A DNA stretch of 8,922 bases, taken from an uncultured Phycisphaerae bacterium (GTDB lineage Bacteria; Planctomycetota; Phycisphaerae; Sedimentisphaerales; Anaerohalosphaeraceae). Shown one piece after another: positions 1 to 5,992 of this stretch. The translations under genes and the position numbers were made by a program. The stretch is from the NCBI GenBank assembly GCA_937995495.1, contig CALKKA010000170.1, positions 1-8,922 of the forward strand, given 5' to 3'. The notes under the pieces are model-generated. The model was not told the origin of the DNA. It searched no databases and was given only the letters and a program-made list of their open reading frames with translations. Within the stretch, counting starts at the first letter, position 1. Every line of letters starts with the position of its first letter.

Positions 1-193
1 AGCCGCCGCTGCTGAAGAAGCTGAAAGGGCGGCGGCCGCTGAGGCGAGAGCAGAAGCCGCTGCCGAAGCGAAAGCTGAAGCGGACGCAGCTGCTGAGGTC
101 GCTCCGGTTGCCGATGCTGAGGTCGCAGAGGCACCCGAAGAAACCGCTCCGGCTCCTGAGGAATCCGACGATACGGCGGAAGAGAAAGCCTGA
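1..193 (+). CDS. rpsF: C-terminal tail of a probable ribosomal protein bS6 (partial, 5' end outside window)
   Basis: Reading from base 2, 63 codons remain before a TGA at 191-193, which is followed at once by a second in-frame stop (TAA). The visible peptide is almost only Ala and Glu with a few Arg, Lys, Asp, Val and Pro. It starts as AAEEAERAA-type helix-forming repeats and ends in a Pro/Glu/Asp-rich segment and EEKA. No folded domain is visible, so the sequence alone does not identify it. The call rests on position: the gene immediately before ssb-rpsR-rplI is normally rpsF, and some bacteria carry bS6 with charged, low-complexity C-terminal extensions. bS6 binds 16S rRNA as a heterodimer with bS18, which is encoded two genes downstream. 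Any S6:S18-binding leader RNA would lie upstream, outside the window. Alternative: the Ala/Glu tail of an unrelated protein. Confidence 0.6.
   Translation, partial: AAAAEEAERAAAAEARAEAAAEAKAEADAAAEVAPVADAEVAEAPEETAPAPEESDDTAEEKA
91..126 (+). repeat. 12-bp direct repeat inside the Ala/Glu-coding tail
   Basis: TGCTGAGGTCGC occurs at 91-102 and again at 115-126, exactly 24 nt apart, so both copies are read in the same frame and encode (A)AEVA. This fits growth of the tail by in-frame duplication. No regulatory role is implied. Confidence 0.6.
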
Positions 194-260
194 TAAAACC
201 TGTTGCCGGAAAATCGCGGTGACTCGATGAGAACGCAGAATCCATAGAAAGGACCAGAAC

Positions 261-698
261 ATGGCAAACTTGAATAAAGTGATGTTGATCGGAAACCTGA
301 CGCGCGATCCACAACTGTCGTATTTGCCCAGTCAGACACCCGTAGTTGAATTCGGCCTGGCGATCAGCCGGCGTTATAAAAAACAGGATGGCTCGCAGGG
401 CGAAGAAACCTGTTTCGTAGACTGTCAGATGTTCGGCAAGCGCGCTGAAGTCATCAACCAGTATGTCAAAAAGGGAAATCCATTATTTGTTGAGGGTCGC
501 TTGAAATTTGACAGTTGGGAAAAAGACGGTCAAAAACGGTCGAAACTGCGTGTGTTCGTCGAGAACTTTGAGTTTCTTGGCAAAGGCGGCGGTGGTCAGG
601 GCGGTGGCGATCAGGGCGGCGGTTATCAGTCCGCACCGGCTCCAACCGCTCTGGAAGCGCCCCATGGTGGCGGGATGGATGACGACATCCCATTTTAA
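261..698 (+). CDS. ssb: Single-stranded DNA-binding protein SSB
   Basis: This 145-residue protein coats single-stranded DNA during replication, recombination and repair, and recruits partner enzymes through its C-terminal tip. Residues 1-106 form the OB-fold: MANLNKVMLIGNLTRDP opens the domain, FVDCQMFGKRAE (about 52-63) and VEGRLKFDSW (77-86) are core strands, and F58 and W86 match aromatic DNA-stacking positions of E. coli SSB. Residues 107-138 are a Gly/Gln/Pro-rich flexible linker with GGGG and GGG runs. The end, MDDDIPF, is the classic acidic interaction tip. ATG 261 is preceded by AAAGGA (248-253) at 7-nt spacing. The gene sits between the probable rpsF and rpsR, as in the rpsF-ssb-rpsR operon of Bacillus subtilis, so it is probably co-expressed with the ribosomal proteins. 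Identification is secure. Confidence 0.97.
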   Translation: MANLNKVMLIGNLTRDPQLSYLPSQTPVVEFGLAISRRYKKQDGSQGEETCFVDCQMFGKRAEVINQYVKKGNPLFVEGRLKFDSWEKDGQKRSKLRVFVENFEFLGKGGGGQGGGDQGGGYQSAPAPTALEAPHGGGMDDDIPF

Positions 699-783
699 GC
701 TCAGACCCAACTTCTCTGGCGGAATATGATGTGAAATAACACGTTGATAACAGAATTAGAAAAATAGAAAAACGGGAACAAAC

Positions 784-1050
784 ATGGCAAGATTTCAACA
801 AAAACAAAAAACCAATAAGCGGAAAAAAAGGCAAAACTTAACAATTCGCGAACAGACACAATGCCGTTTTTGCCGGGCAGGCAAGTCATATGTCGATTAC
901 AAAGACCTTGACACCCTGTCAAAACTGCTAACCAATCGTGGGAAGATCTTTTCCCGTAAGCGAAGCGGCAATTGTGCCGGATGTCAGCGAAAGGTGAAAA
1001 CCGCTATCAAACGCGCGCGTTTCATGGCGCTGCTGCCGTACACAAACTAA
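784..1050 (+). CDS. rpsR: 30S ribosomal protein bS18, four-cysteine form
   Basis: This 88-residue basic protein belongs to the platform of the 30S subunit, where it pairs with bS6 on 16S rRNA. The N-terminus (residues 2-16) is a Lys/Arg/Gln-rich extension. The conserved core contains VDYKDLDTLSKLLTNRGKI (37-55), and the C-terminus has KRARFMALLPYTN. Four cysteines form two CxxC pairs, C27/C30 in QCRFCRAG and C64/C67 in GNCAGCQRK. This matches the zinc-ribbon ('C+') version of S18 that many bacteria, including E. coli, have partly or wholly lost. The Shine-Dalgarno sequence is modest (GGGA at 774-777, 6 nt before ATG). The 85-bp gap after ssb shows no terminator hairpin, so transcription probably continues from ssb. 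Identification is secure; zinc binding is inferred from the Cys pattern. Confidence 0.97.
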   Translation: MARFQQKQKTNKRKKRQNLTIREQTQCRFCRAGKSYVDYKDLDTLSKLLTNRGKIFSRKRSGNCAGCQRKVKTAIKRARFMALLPYTN

Positions 1051-1107
1051 TTGTTGGCTGTTAAGAAGCGAATCGGTAAATTGAGCCGAATTGTGTAGAA
1101 AAAATAC

Positions 1108-1112
1108 GGAGA
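1108..1112 (+). promoter_or_regulatory. Ribosome binding site that fixes the rplI start at 1122
   Basis: GGAGA at 1108-1112 touches the upstream ATG at 1113, which is too close for initiation there. It lies 9 nt before the second in-frame ATG at 1122. The latter gives the normal bL9 N-terminus (MKLLLIEDVESLG), so 1122 is preferred over 1113. Confidence 0.75.
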
Positions 1113-1121
1113 ATGATCATA

Positions 1122-1613
1122 ATGAAGTTACTGTTAATTGAAGATGTAGAATCGCTGGGGTGGCTTGGCGATATCGTTGAGGTTAAAACCGGCTATGCCC
1201 GTAATTATCTCGTGCCGCAGGGCTTGGCGGTTGTTCCGACACAAGCAGGGATTGACGCCCTTGCCGAAGAGAAGGCTCGCCGAGCGGAACAGCGAAACCT
1301 TGAGTTCAAAGAAAAAGAACAACTGGCGGCCAGCATCGAGGGTGCTGAAGTCGTGCTTGCGGCGAATGCTAACGAACTGGGACATTTGTTTGGCTCGGTG
1401 GCTGAACGCGATGTCGCAGAGAACCTACGACAGCAGGGCTTTGCCGTTCAGGATGCGATGGTAAGGATGCCCGATGGCCATATTAAAGACCTCGGCACAC
1501 ATGACATTACGGTAAGGGTCACAGCTGATCTGAAAACGGTTATTCGTGTGGTTGTCGTATCTCAGGATGAGACCGTTGACGCAATCGAAGAACAAACAAA
1601 AACAGACCAGTAG
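1122..1613 (+). CDS. rplI: 50S ribosomal protein bL9
   Basis: bL9 is an elongated protein of the large subunit, anchored near the L1 stalk base, with two RNA-binding globular domains joined by a long helix. From ATG 1122 the protein has 163 residues, close to the usual 148-150 plus a short tail. The N-domain (1-52) contains the signature GYARNYLVPQGLA (24-36). A Glu/Lys/Arg-rich connecting helix spans about 46-75. The C-domain follows, with NELGHLFGSVAERDVAENL (84-102) and IKDLGTHDITVRV (121-133). The last 15 residues are an acidic/Gln tail (EEQTKTDQ). The final part of this gene overlaps the start of dnaB in another frame, suggesting translational coupling. An upstream ATG at 1113 would add MII, but the ribosome binding site argues against it. 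Confidence 0.96.
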   Translation: MKLLLIEDVESLGWLGDIVEVKTGYARNYLVPQGLAVVPTQAGIDALAEEKARRAEQRNLEFKEKEQLAASIEGAEVVLAANANELGHLFGSVAERDVAENLRQQGFAVQDAMVRMPDGHIKDLGTHDITVRVTADLKTVIRVVVVSQDETVDAIEEQTKTDQ

Positions 1614-2988
1614 CACATGGACCGACGCAGACCTGCAGCAGCTGCTGCAGGGGCGGAAAGTTCCAGGTTCGCCTGAGGCGGAGGCGGCCGTTTTGGGGTC
1701 GATGCTGCTGGACCGGGAACGCGTGGGTGATGTCATTGAGGTGATCGGTGCGGACGCCTTTTCGCTGACAGAGCATCGCATTCTCTTTGAAGCGATCCTG
1801 TCGCTGTATGAAAACAACAGCGAAATCGATCTGGTGCTGCTGCGGGATGAGCTTAAGAAACGCAAGAGCCTTGAAGCCGTCGGCGGGGTGGACTACTTGG
1901 TGCGGGTGGCTGAATCTGTTCCCTCAGCCACCAATGCAACCTATTATGCTAACATTGTCAAAGAAAAGGCCATGTTGCGTGAACTGGCCCATGCCTGCGG
2001 TGAGATCCTCAATGAGGCGTGCGAAGAGGCTGGTGATGTAAGCGAGAAGCTCGATGTCGCCGAAAAGCGAATCTTTGAGGTGACCGAAAAAAAGATTCAG
2101 GGCAGTGCGGTGGCTGTTAAGGATCTGATCACGGAGGCGTTTGAAAACATTGAAGCACGCAAGGGCGGCGATGGGATCACGGGGGTGCCGACGGGCTTTA
2201 TGGAATTGGACCATGACCTGTGCGGTCTTCAGAGGGGCGAGATGATTATTGTGGCCGGTCGCCCCAGCATGGGTAAGACCAGCTTCGCATTGAACATCGC
2301 TGAAAATATCGGGGTCAATGAAGGGCGCCCGGTTATTATTTTCTCACTTGAAATGAGTAAGCAACAACTCGTCGAGCGGTTTTTGTGTAGCCATAGCGGC
2401 ATCGATTCTCAGCTGGTGCGGAAAGGGATGCTGAGCACCGACGACATGGCCAGATTGACCAAGGCCGGAGGTGAACTCTTTGAAAAGCCGATCTTTGTTG
2501 ATGATACACCCGGGTTGACCCCTTTGATGATCCGCGCCAAATGCCGCCGCCTGAAAAGCCAGCATGACATTCAGGCGGTCTTTATTGACTATATGCAGTT
2601 GATGAGTTTGGGGGGACGGGTGGAGTCGCGACAGCAGGAGATCAGCACGATCTCCCGTTATCTGAAGTCGCTGGCGAGAGAACTGAATGTTCCGGTGGTG
2701 GTGCTGAGCCAACTCAACCGTGGAGCGGAAGGTCGGGAGGGGCATCGGCCCCGTATGAGCGATCTTCGTGAAAGTGGTTCCATTGAGCAGGATGCGGATG
2801 TCGTGATGCTGTTGCACCGGGAGGATTATTACCATCGCGGGGAGGCGGAGTGGGAAGAAACCAATACCGCCGAGGTGATTATTGCCAAGCAGCGAAACGG
2901 ACCGACAGGAATCACCGAATTGATCTTTGACGGTCGAACAACGCGATTTAAGCCGAAGTCACATGAGTCGGCGCCCTATGAAATGTAA
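1567..2988 (+). CDS. dnaB: Replicative DNA helicase DnaB (start uncertain)
   Basis: DnaB is the ring-shaped hexameric helicase that unwinds DNA ahead of the fork and recruits primase. Numbered from ATG 1567 (473 residues), the N-terminal domain spans about 33-140 (SPEAEAAVLGSMLLD). A linker follows, then the RecA-like motor. Motor motifs are Walker A GRPSMGKT (231-238, K237), SLEMS with catalytic E262, Walker B FIDYMQL (D341), sensor-like Q382 in LSQLNRG, DLRESGSIEQDAD (399-411), and the arginine-finger motif KQRNG (K441, R443). No intein interrupts the P-loop. The start is ambiguous. In-frame options are GTG 1546, ATG 1567 (no spaced Shine-Dalgarno) and TTG 1576 (AGGA at 1564-1567, 8 nt upstream). 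All lie within rplI, giving 38-68 nt of overlap. Only 25 bp separate its stop from bamA. Function is secure; the start is not. Confidence 0.95.
   Translation: MRPLTQSKNKQKQTSSTWTDADLQQLLQGRKVPGSPEAEAAVLGSMLLDRERVGDVIEVIGADAFSLTEHRILFEAILSLYENNSEIDLVLLRDELKKRKSLEAVGGVDYLVRVAESVPSATNATYYANIVKEKAMLRELAHACGEILNEACEEAGDVSEKLDVAEKRIFEVTEKKIQGSAVAVKDLITEAFENIEARKGGDGITGVPTGFMELDHDLCGLQRGEMIIVAGRPSMGKTSFALNIAENIGVNEGRPVIIFSLEMSKQQLVERFLCSHSGIDSQLVRKGMLSTDDMARLTKAGGELFEKPIFVDDTPGLTPLMIRAKCRRLKSQHDIQAVFIDYMQLMSLGGRVESRQQEISTISRYLKSLARELNVPVVVLSQLNRGAEGREGHRPRMSDLRESGSIEQDADVVMLLHREDYYHRGEAEWEETNTAEVIIAKQRNGPTGITELIFDGRTTRFKPKSHESAPYEM
1632..1651 (+). repeat. 20-bp perfect palindrome at the 5' end of dnaB
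   Basis: CCTGCAGCAGCTGCTGCAGG reads identically on both strands. It starts 18 nt after the rplI stop and encodes DLQQLLQG near the DnaB N-terminus. In RNA it could fold into an 8-bp GC-rich stem with an AGCT loop. It may be only a by-product of alternating CTG (Leu) and CAG (Gln) codons. No U-run follows, so it is not an intrinsic terminator. Confidence 0.6.
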
Positions 2989-3003
2989 AAACGGAATCTC
3001 ACA

Positions 3004-3008
3004 AGGAG
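3004..3008 (+). promoter_or_regulatory. Ribosome binding site that fixes the bamA start at 3014
   Basis: AGGAG at 3004-3008 is 5 nt before ATG 3014. The open frame extends upstream to 2927 inside dnaB, but only the 3014 start places a signal peptide (MLRNWIVLYGVVIF...) at the N-terminus. Confidence 0.85.
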
Positions 3009-3013
3009 AAAAT

Positions 3014-5338
3014 ATGCTACGGAATTGGATAGTTTTGTATGGGGTTGTCATTTTTGCCGGAATGGGACTGGTCGCGGTTGACGCAGCGGCCGAAACGGTG
3101 CCTGAGGGGGTAGAGATCGAGGAATTAGAGGTTGTGGGCAATGTTACACTGACCCGTGCAGAGGTTCTTTCGGTCGTTCGGACTCGTCCCGGGCAGGCCT
3201 TCAATGGCAAAGCCGTTAATGAGGATATTCGTCGCATCGCAAAGCTGAGTGCTGTGGAGTCGGCTTACTACAATACAAAAATTGAAAATGACCGTGTCAT
3301 GCTGACCTATGTGGTCGTGGAGCATAACTTGGTTCGATCCATTGCTTTCAAGGGCAACAAAAAGCTCAAAGACGGTGTTTTGAGAAAAGAACTGAGCTTC
3401 AAAAAGGGCGATTATCTGGATGTCTTTGCGGCTCGTGCCGGAATAGATACGATGGTGGAGAAATACAAAAAGAAAGGGTTCCCCTGGGTCCGTATCACTC
3501 TGGACGAAGGGGCGGTGATGTTCGGCCAGGTGGCCTACGTGATTGAGGAAGGCCCGCGTCCAAAAATCAAAAAAGTTACGTTTGTTGGAAACGAATCACT
3601 GTCCCGCAGGCAACTTCAAGGGACCATCAAAACAAAGAAAAAGAAGCTCCTTTTTATCTCGGTGTATTATGATCCCGAGCAACTCGAAGCAGACACCGAA
3701 AAACTGCTCGAAGTTTATCAGAAAAAATCGTTTCTCGATGTGGAAGTTTCAAGCAGTGTCGATTTTAACGAAGATAAAAGCAAGGCGTTTGTGACGTTTA
3801 CCATCAAAGAAGGCCCCGCCTATTTTGTAGAGTCGATAACGTTTAAGGGCAATCACTTTTTCACAGCCGAGCAATTGCAGGAGTCATTGAAACTGCGTCC
3901 GGATTTCTTCTACAGTGAAGCCTGGGCGGATTTTGACGCTAAAAAGATTAAAAGCAGATACGGGGAACTGGGGTTCATAGAAACCACCGTCTCTATTAAC
4001 CGCCATATTTTGCCGGATATTCCGAGAGTGAAAGTTGAATTTGATATTGACGAAGGCGGTCGCTATCGTATTGGGGAGGTGGTTATTACGGGCAACACCA
4101 GCTTTCAGGATCGAACCATTCGCCGGATTATGGATGAAGAAAAATTTACACCAGGCCAGTGGTATGATGGGCACGCGGCACGCGGCGACGGCGACGGCGA
4201 ACTGGAGAAAATCATTAAGCAGCAGGTGGTGGCAGAATCGGCCATTATTCAGCCGACGGGGACCGACCCCAATACGCGGGATGCACTCGTGACGATCGCC
4301 GAAGGGCAGACGGGTTCGGTTATGGTTGGTGCGGGCATTGGCAGTGATGACGGCCTGATCGGAAACGTGACCCTCAATCAGCGTAATTTCGATATTACCG
4401 ACACCCCGAGCAGCTTCAAGGATATCTTTACCGGGAATGCGTTTCGCGGCGCCGGTCAGCAGTTCCGCCTGTCGGCCAGCCCCGGCACAGAAGTTAATAA
4501 CTATGTGGCCAGTTTTACCGAGCCCTATCTGTATGACAAGCCGCTCGCGTTGAATTTAAGCGCCTCCTGGTTTGAGCGGGAACGTGAAACCTATGACGAG
4601 GAACGGATCGCCGGCACAATCGGGTTGGAAAAACGCTATGATAACAAGTGGCGAAGGGGTATTTCGTTTACCGCAGAGAATGTCAACGTGTCGGACCTCG
4701 ACTTTGACGCCCCAAAGGAAGTTCGGGAGGAAGAGGGCGATAATGTACTGTTTGGAACCCGTTTTTATATTAGTAAAAACGCAACGGACAGCCGCTTTAT
4801 TCCGAGCAGGGGATACAATTTTAATTTCGGTTACGAGCAGTTTGTAGGCGATTATACCTTCGGGATTCTTGAGGGAACCTATAGTCGGTATCACACATTG
4901 GCAGAAGATCTGGACGAGTTGAAGACGGTTCTCGAAATGAAGGTTCATGCAGGCACAACGGTTGGCAGTGAAGCCCCGACTTTTGAACGATTCTATGTCG
5001 GCGGTACTGGAAGATGGGCCATGCGTGGTTTTGAATATCGTGGTATCAGTCCGCGCAGCGGTCCGAGCGATGAACCGGTCGGCAGTGAATGGGCGGTCGT
5101 TGGAAATGCAGAGGTCGCCGTGCCGCTGGGAACCGAGACATTTTCCTGGCTGTTTTTCCATGATATTGGATTCATTGATGACGGTGGGCCTCGGGCCTCG
5201 ATCGGGACGGGTATTCAGATCTTGATCCCCCAGTTTTTTGGCCCGGTACCGATGCGTTTTGAACTGGCCGCTCCATATATGGAAGATGATGATGACGATA
5301 CACAGGCGTTCAGTTTTTCAATGGGCGCTCTCTTTTAG
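3014..5338 (+). CDS. bamA: Outer membrane protein assembly factor BamA
   Basis: BamA is the core of the machine that folds beta-barrel proteins into the outer membrane. The protein has 774 residues, near the usual 750-850. Residues 1-26 are a signal peptide with a hydrophobic core and AAA before the likely cleavage site. Five POTRA domains follow at about 34-103, 107-179, 184-268, 271-349 and 352-432, each opening with a strand ending in the repeated (V/K/T)GN motif (VVGN, FKGN, FVGN, FKGN, ITGN). The barrel occupies about 436-774, with QRNFD (456-460) early, the loop-6 motif as MRGF (670-673; commonly VRGF/Y), and a C-terminal Phe typical of barrel signals. POTRA5 is atypical: residues 386-412 carry ARGDGDGELEK instead of the usual helix and GYF turn. 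Five Asp (758-762) lie just before the last strand. The ompH gene follows by 40 bp. Confidence 0.96.
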   Translation: MLRNWIVLYGVVIFAGMGLVAVDAAAETVPEGVEIEELEVVGNVTLTRAEVLSVVRTRPGQAFNGKAVNEDIRRIAKLSAVESAYYNTKIENDRVMLTYVVVEHNLVRSIAFKGNKKLKDGVLRKELSFKKGDYLDVFAARAGIDTMVEKYKKKGFPWVRITLDEGAVMFGQVAYVIEEGPRPKIKKVTFVGNESLSRRQLQGTIKTKKKKLLFISVYYDPEQLEADTEKLLEVYQKKSFLDVEVSSSVDFNEDKSKAFVTFTIKEGPAYFVESITFKGNHFFTAEQLQESLKLRPDFFYSEAWADFDAKKIKSRYGELGFIETTVSINRHILPDIPRVKVEFDIDEGGRYRIGEVVITGNTSFQDRTIRRIMDEEKFTPGQWYDGHAARGDGDGELEKIIKQQVVAESAIIQPTGTDPNTRDALVTIAEGQTGSVMVGAGIGSDDGLIGNVTLNQRNFDITDTPSSFKDIFTGNAFRGAGQQFRLSASPGTEVNNYVASFTEPYLYDKPLALNLSASWFERERETYDEERIAGTIGLEKRYDNKWRRGISFTAENVNVSDLDFDAPKEVREEEGDNVLFGTRFYISKNATDSRFIPSRGYNFNFGYEQFVGDYTFGILEGTYSRYHTLAEDLDELKTVLEMKVHAGTTVGSEAPTFERFYVGGTGRWAMRGFEYRGISPRSGPSDEPVGSEWAVVGNAEVAVPLGTETFSWLFFHDIGFIDDGGPRASIGTGIQILIPQFFGPVPMRFELAAPYMEDDDDDTQAFSFSMGALF
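4171..4200 (+). repeat. Short tandem repeats in the POTRA5 coding region of bamA
   Basis: GCACGCG occurs twice in tandem (4171-4177, 4178-4184). It is followed by GCGACG twice plus GCGA (4185-4200). Together they encode HAARGDGDGE. The 7-bp unit is not a multiple of three, so slippage there would break the frame; slippage of the 6-bp unit would only change the number of GD pairs. The frame is intact here. Confidence 0.6.
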
Positions 5339-5378
5339 ATCATAGTGAAACAGACAATTAGAACATAAGAAAGGAATC

Positions 5379-5978
5379 ATGATGAAGCATTCAAAGACAA
5401 CCATTCTGGTCGTGGCCGTGGCGCTTCTGGTGTCACTGGGCGCTTATCAACAGGGAAAACTCAATGCGGATTCTTCGATCAAGCCCGCGAAGATCGGCGT
5501 GGTGGATGTGACCAAGGTGCTTGAAGAGAGCGCCAGCAATAAGCAGTGGCAGGAAAAAATGCAGCAGGAACAAACCGATACGAAGAATGAGTTCAATCAG
5601 ATGAGAACAGAAGTCGAAGCGATTCAGGCCAACCTGAAGCTGCGAACCCCCGGCACCGAAGATTTCCTCAAGCTTCGACAGGAGATGGTTGAAAAGGGCG
5701 CGATGCTGGACGCTAAAAATAAGTTTTATCAGGATAAAGTAACCTTTGAGATGCAGCGGTGGACCGAGGAGCTTTATCAGCAATTGCTCAAGGTGATTTC
5801 CGACGTCGCAAAAGACAAAGGATTGGATATGGTCATCGCGGACGAGGCCCTCCTTTTACCGTCACCGAGTTTGCAGGATTTTATGCTGACGGTGAAAACC
5901 CGGAAGCTGCTCTATCATAACAGTCAATATGATCTGACCGAGGAAGTCCTTGCCGCGCTGGACAAAATAGCGAACTAA
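5379..5978 (+). CDS. OmpH/Skp-family periplasmic chaperone
   Basis: Skp-like proteins are trimeric, jellyfish-shaped holdases that carry unfolded outer-membrane proteins from the Sec channel to BamA. This 199-residue protein has an N-terminal hydrophobic segment (about 7-22), acting as an uncleaved anchor or signal peptide, with no lipobox Cys. A body strand follows (KIGVVDVTKVLEES, 38-51), then a long charged, Gln/Glu/Lys-rich coiled coil (about 54-147) that forms the tentacle. It ends with a returning body strand (LDMVIADEALLL, 149-160) and the family-typical end KLLYHNSQYDLTEEVLAALDK. Two adjacent ATGs (5379, 5382) both lie downstream of AAAGGA (5370-5375), so the start could be one codon later. 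Placement between bamA and lpxD is the classic arrangement for this family. Sequence divergence from E. coli Skp is high, so the name is by family and context. Confidence 0.88.
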   Translation: MMKHSKTTILVVAVALLVSLGAYQQGKLNADSSIKPAKIGVVDVTKVLEESASNKQWQEKMQQEQTDTKNEFNQMRTEVEAIQANLKLRTPGTEDFLKLRQEMVEKGAMLDAKNKFYQDKVTFEMQRWTEELYQQLLKVISDVAKDKGLDMVIADEALLLPSPSLQDFMLTVKTRKLLYHNSQYDLTEEVLAALDKIAN

Positions 5979-5992
5979 AAAAAACGAGCCGA

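Noticed and set aside
743..769. Possible promoter (TTGATA ... TAGAAA) before rpsR
   Set aside because: Spacing is only 15 bp and the -10 is weak. The AT-rich stretch is more simply an operon gap.
1070..1098. Possible hairpin (TCGG ... CCGA) between rpsR and rplI
   Set aside because: Only 4 base pairs form before a mismatch and there is no U-run, which is too weak for a terminator or regulatory structure.
1617..1676. Alternative ATG (1617) just after the rplI stop as the dnaB start
   Set aside because: It is in a different frame and stops after 19 codons. Using it would require a frameshift that nothing in the sequence supports.
2927..3013. Upstream extension of the bamA frame into dnaB
   Set aside because: It would bury the signal peptide inside the protein and skip the well-placed AGGAG before ATG 3014.
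4171..4250. Compensated frameshift in bamA at the tandem repeats
   Set aside because: Reading the following bases in the other two frames gives either an early stop or Arg/Trp-rich nonsense, while the current frame leads straight into ALVTIAEG and the barrel.
4556..5161. 201-residue open frame on the minus strand inside bamA
   Set aside because: It lies opposite a confidently identified BamA barrel, has no recognisable domain and no ribosome binding context. It is a shadow of the plus-strand gene.
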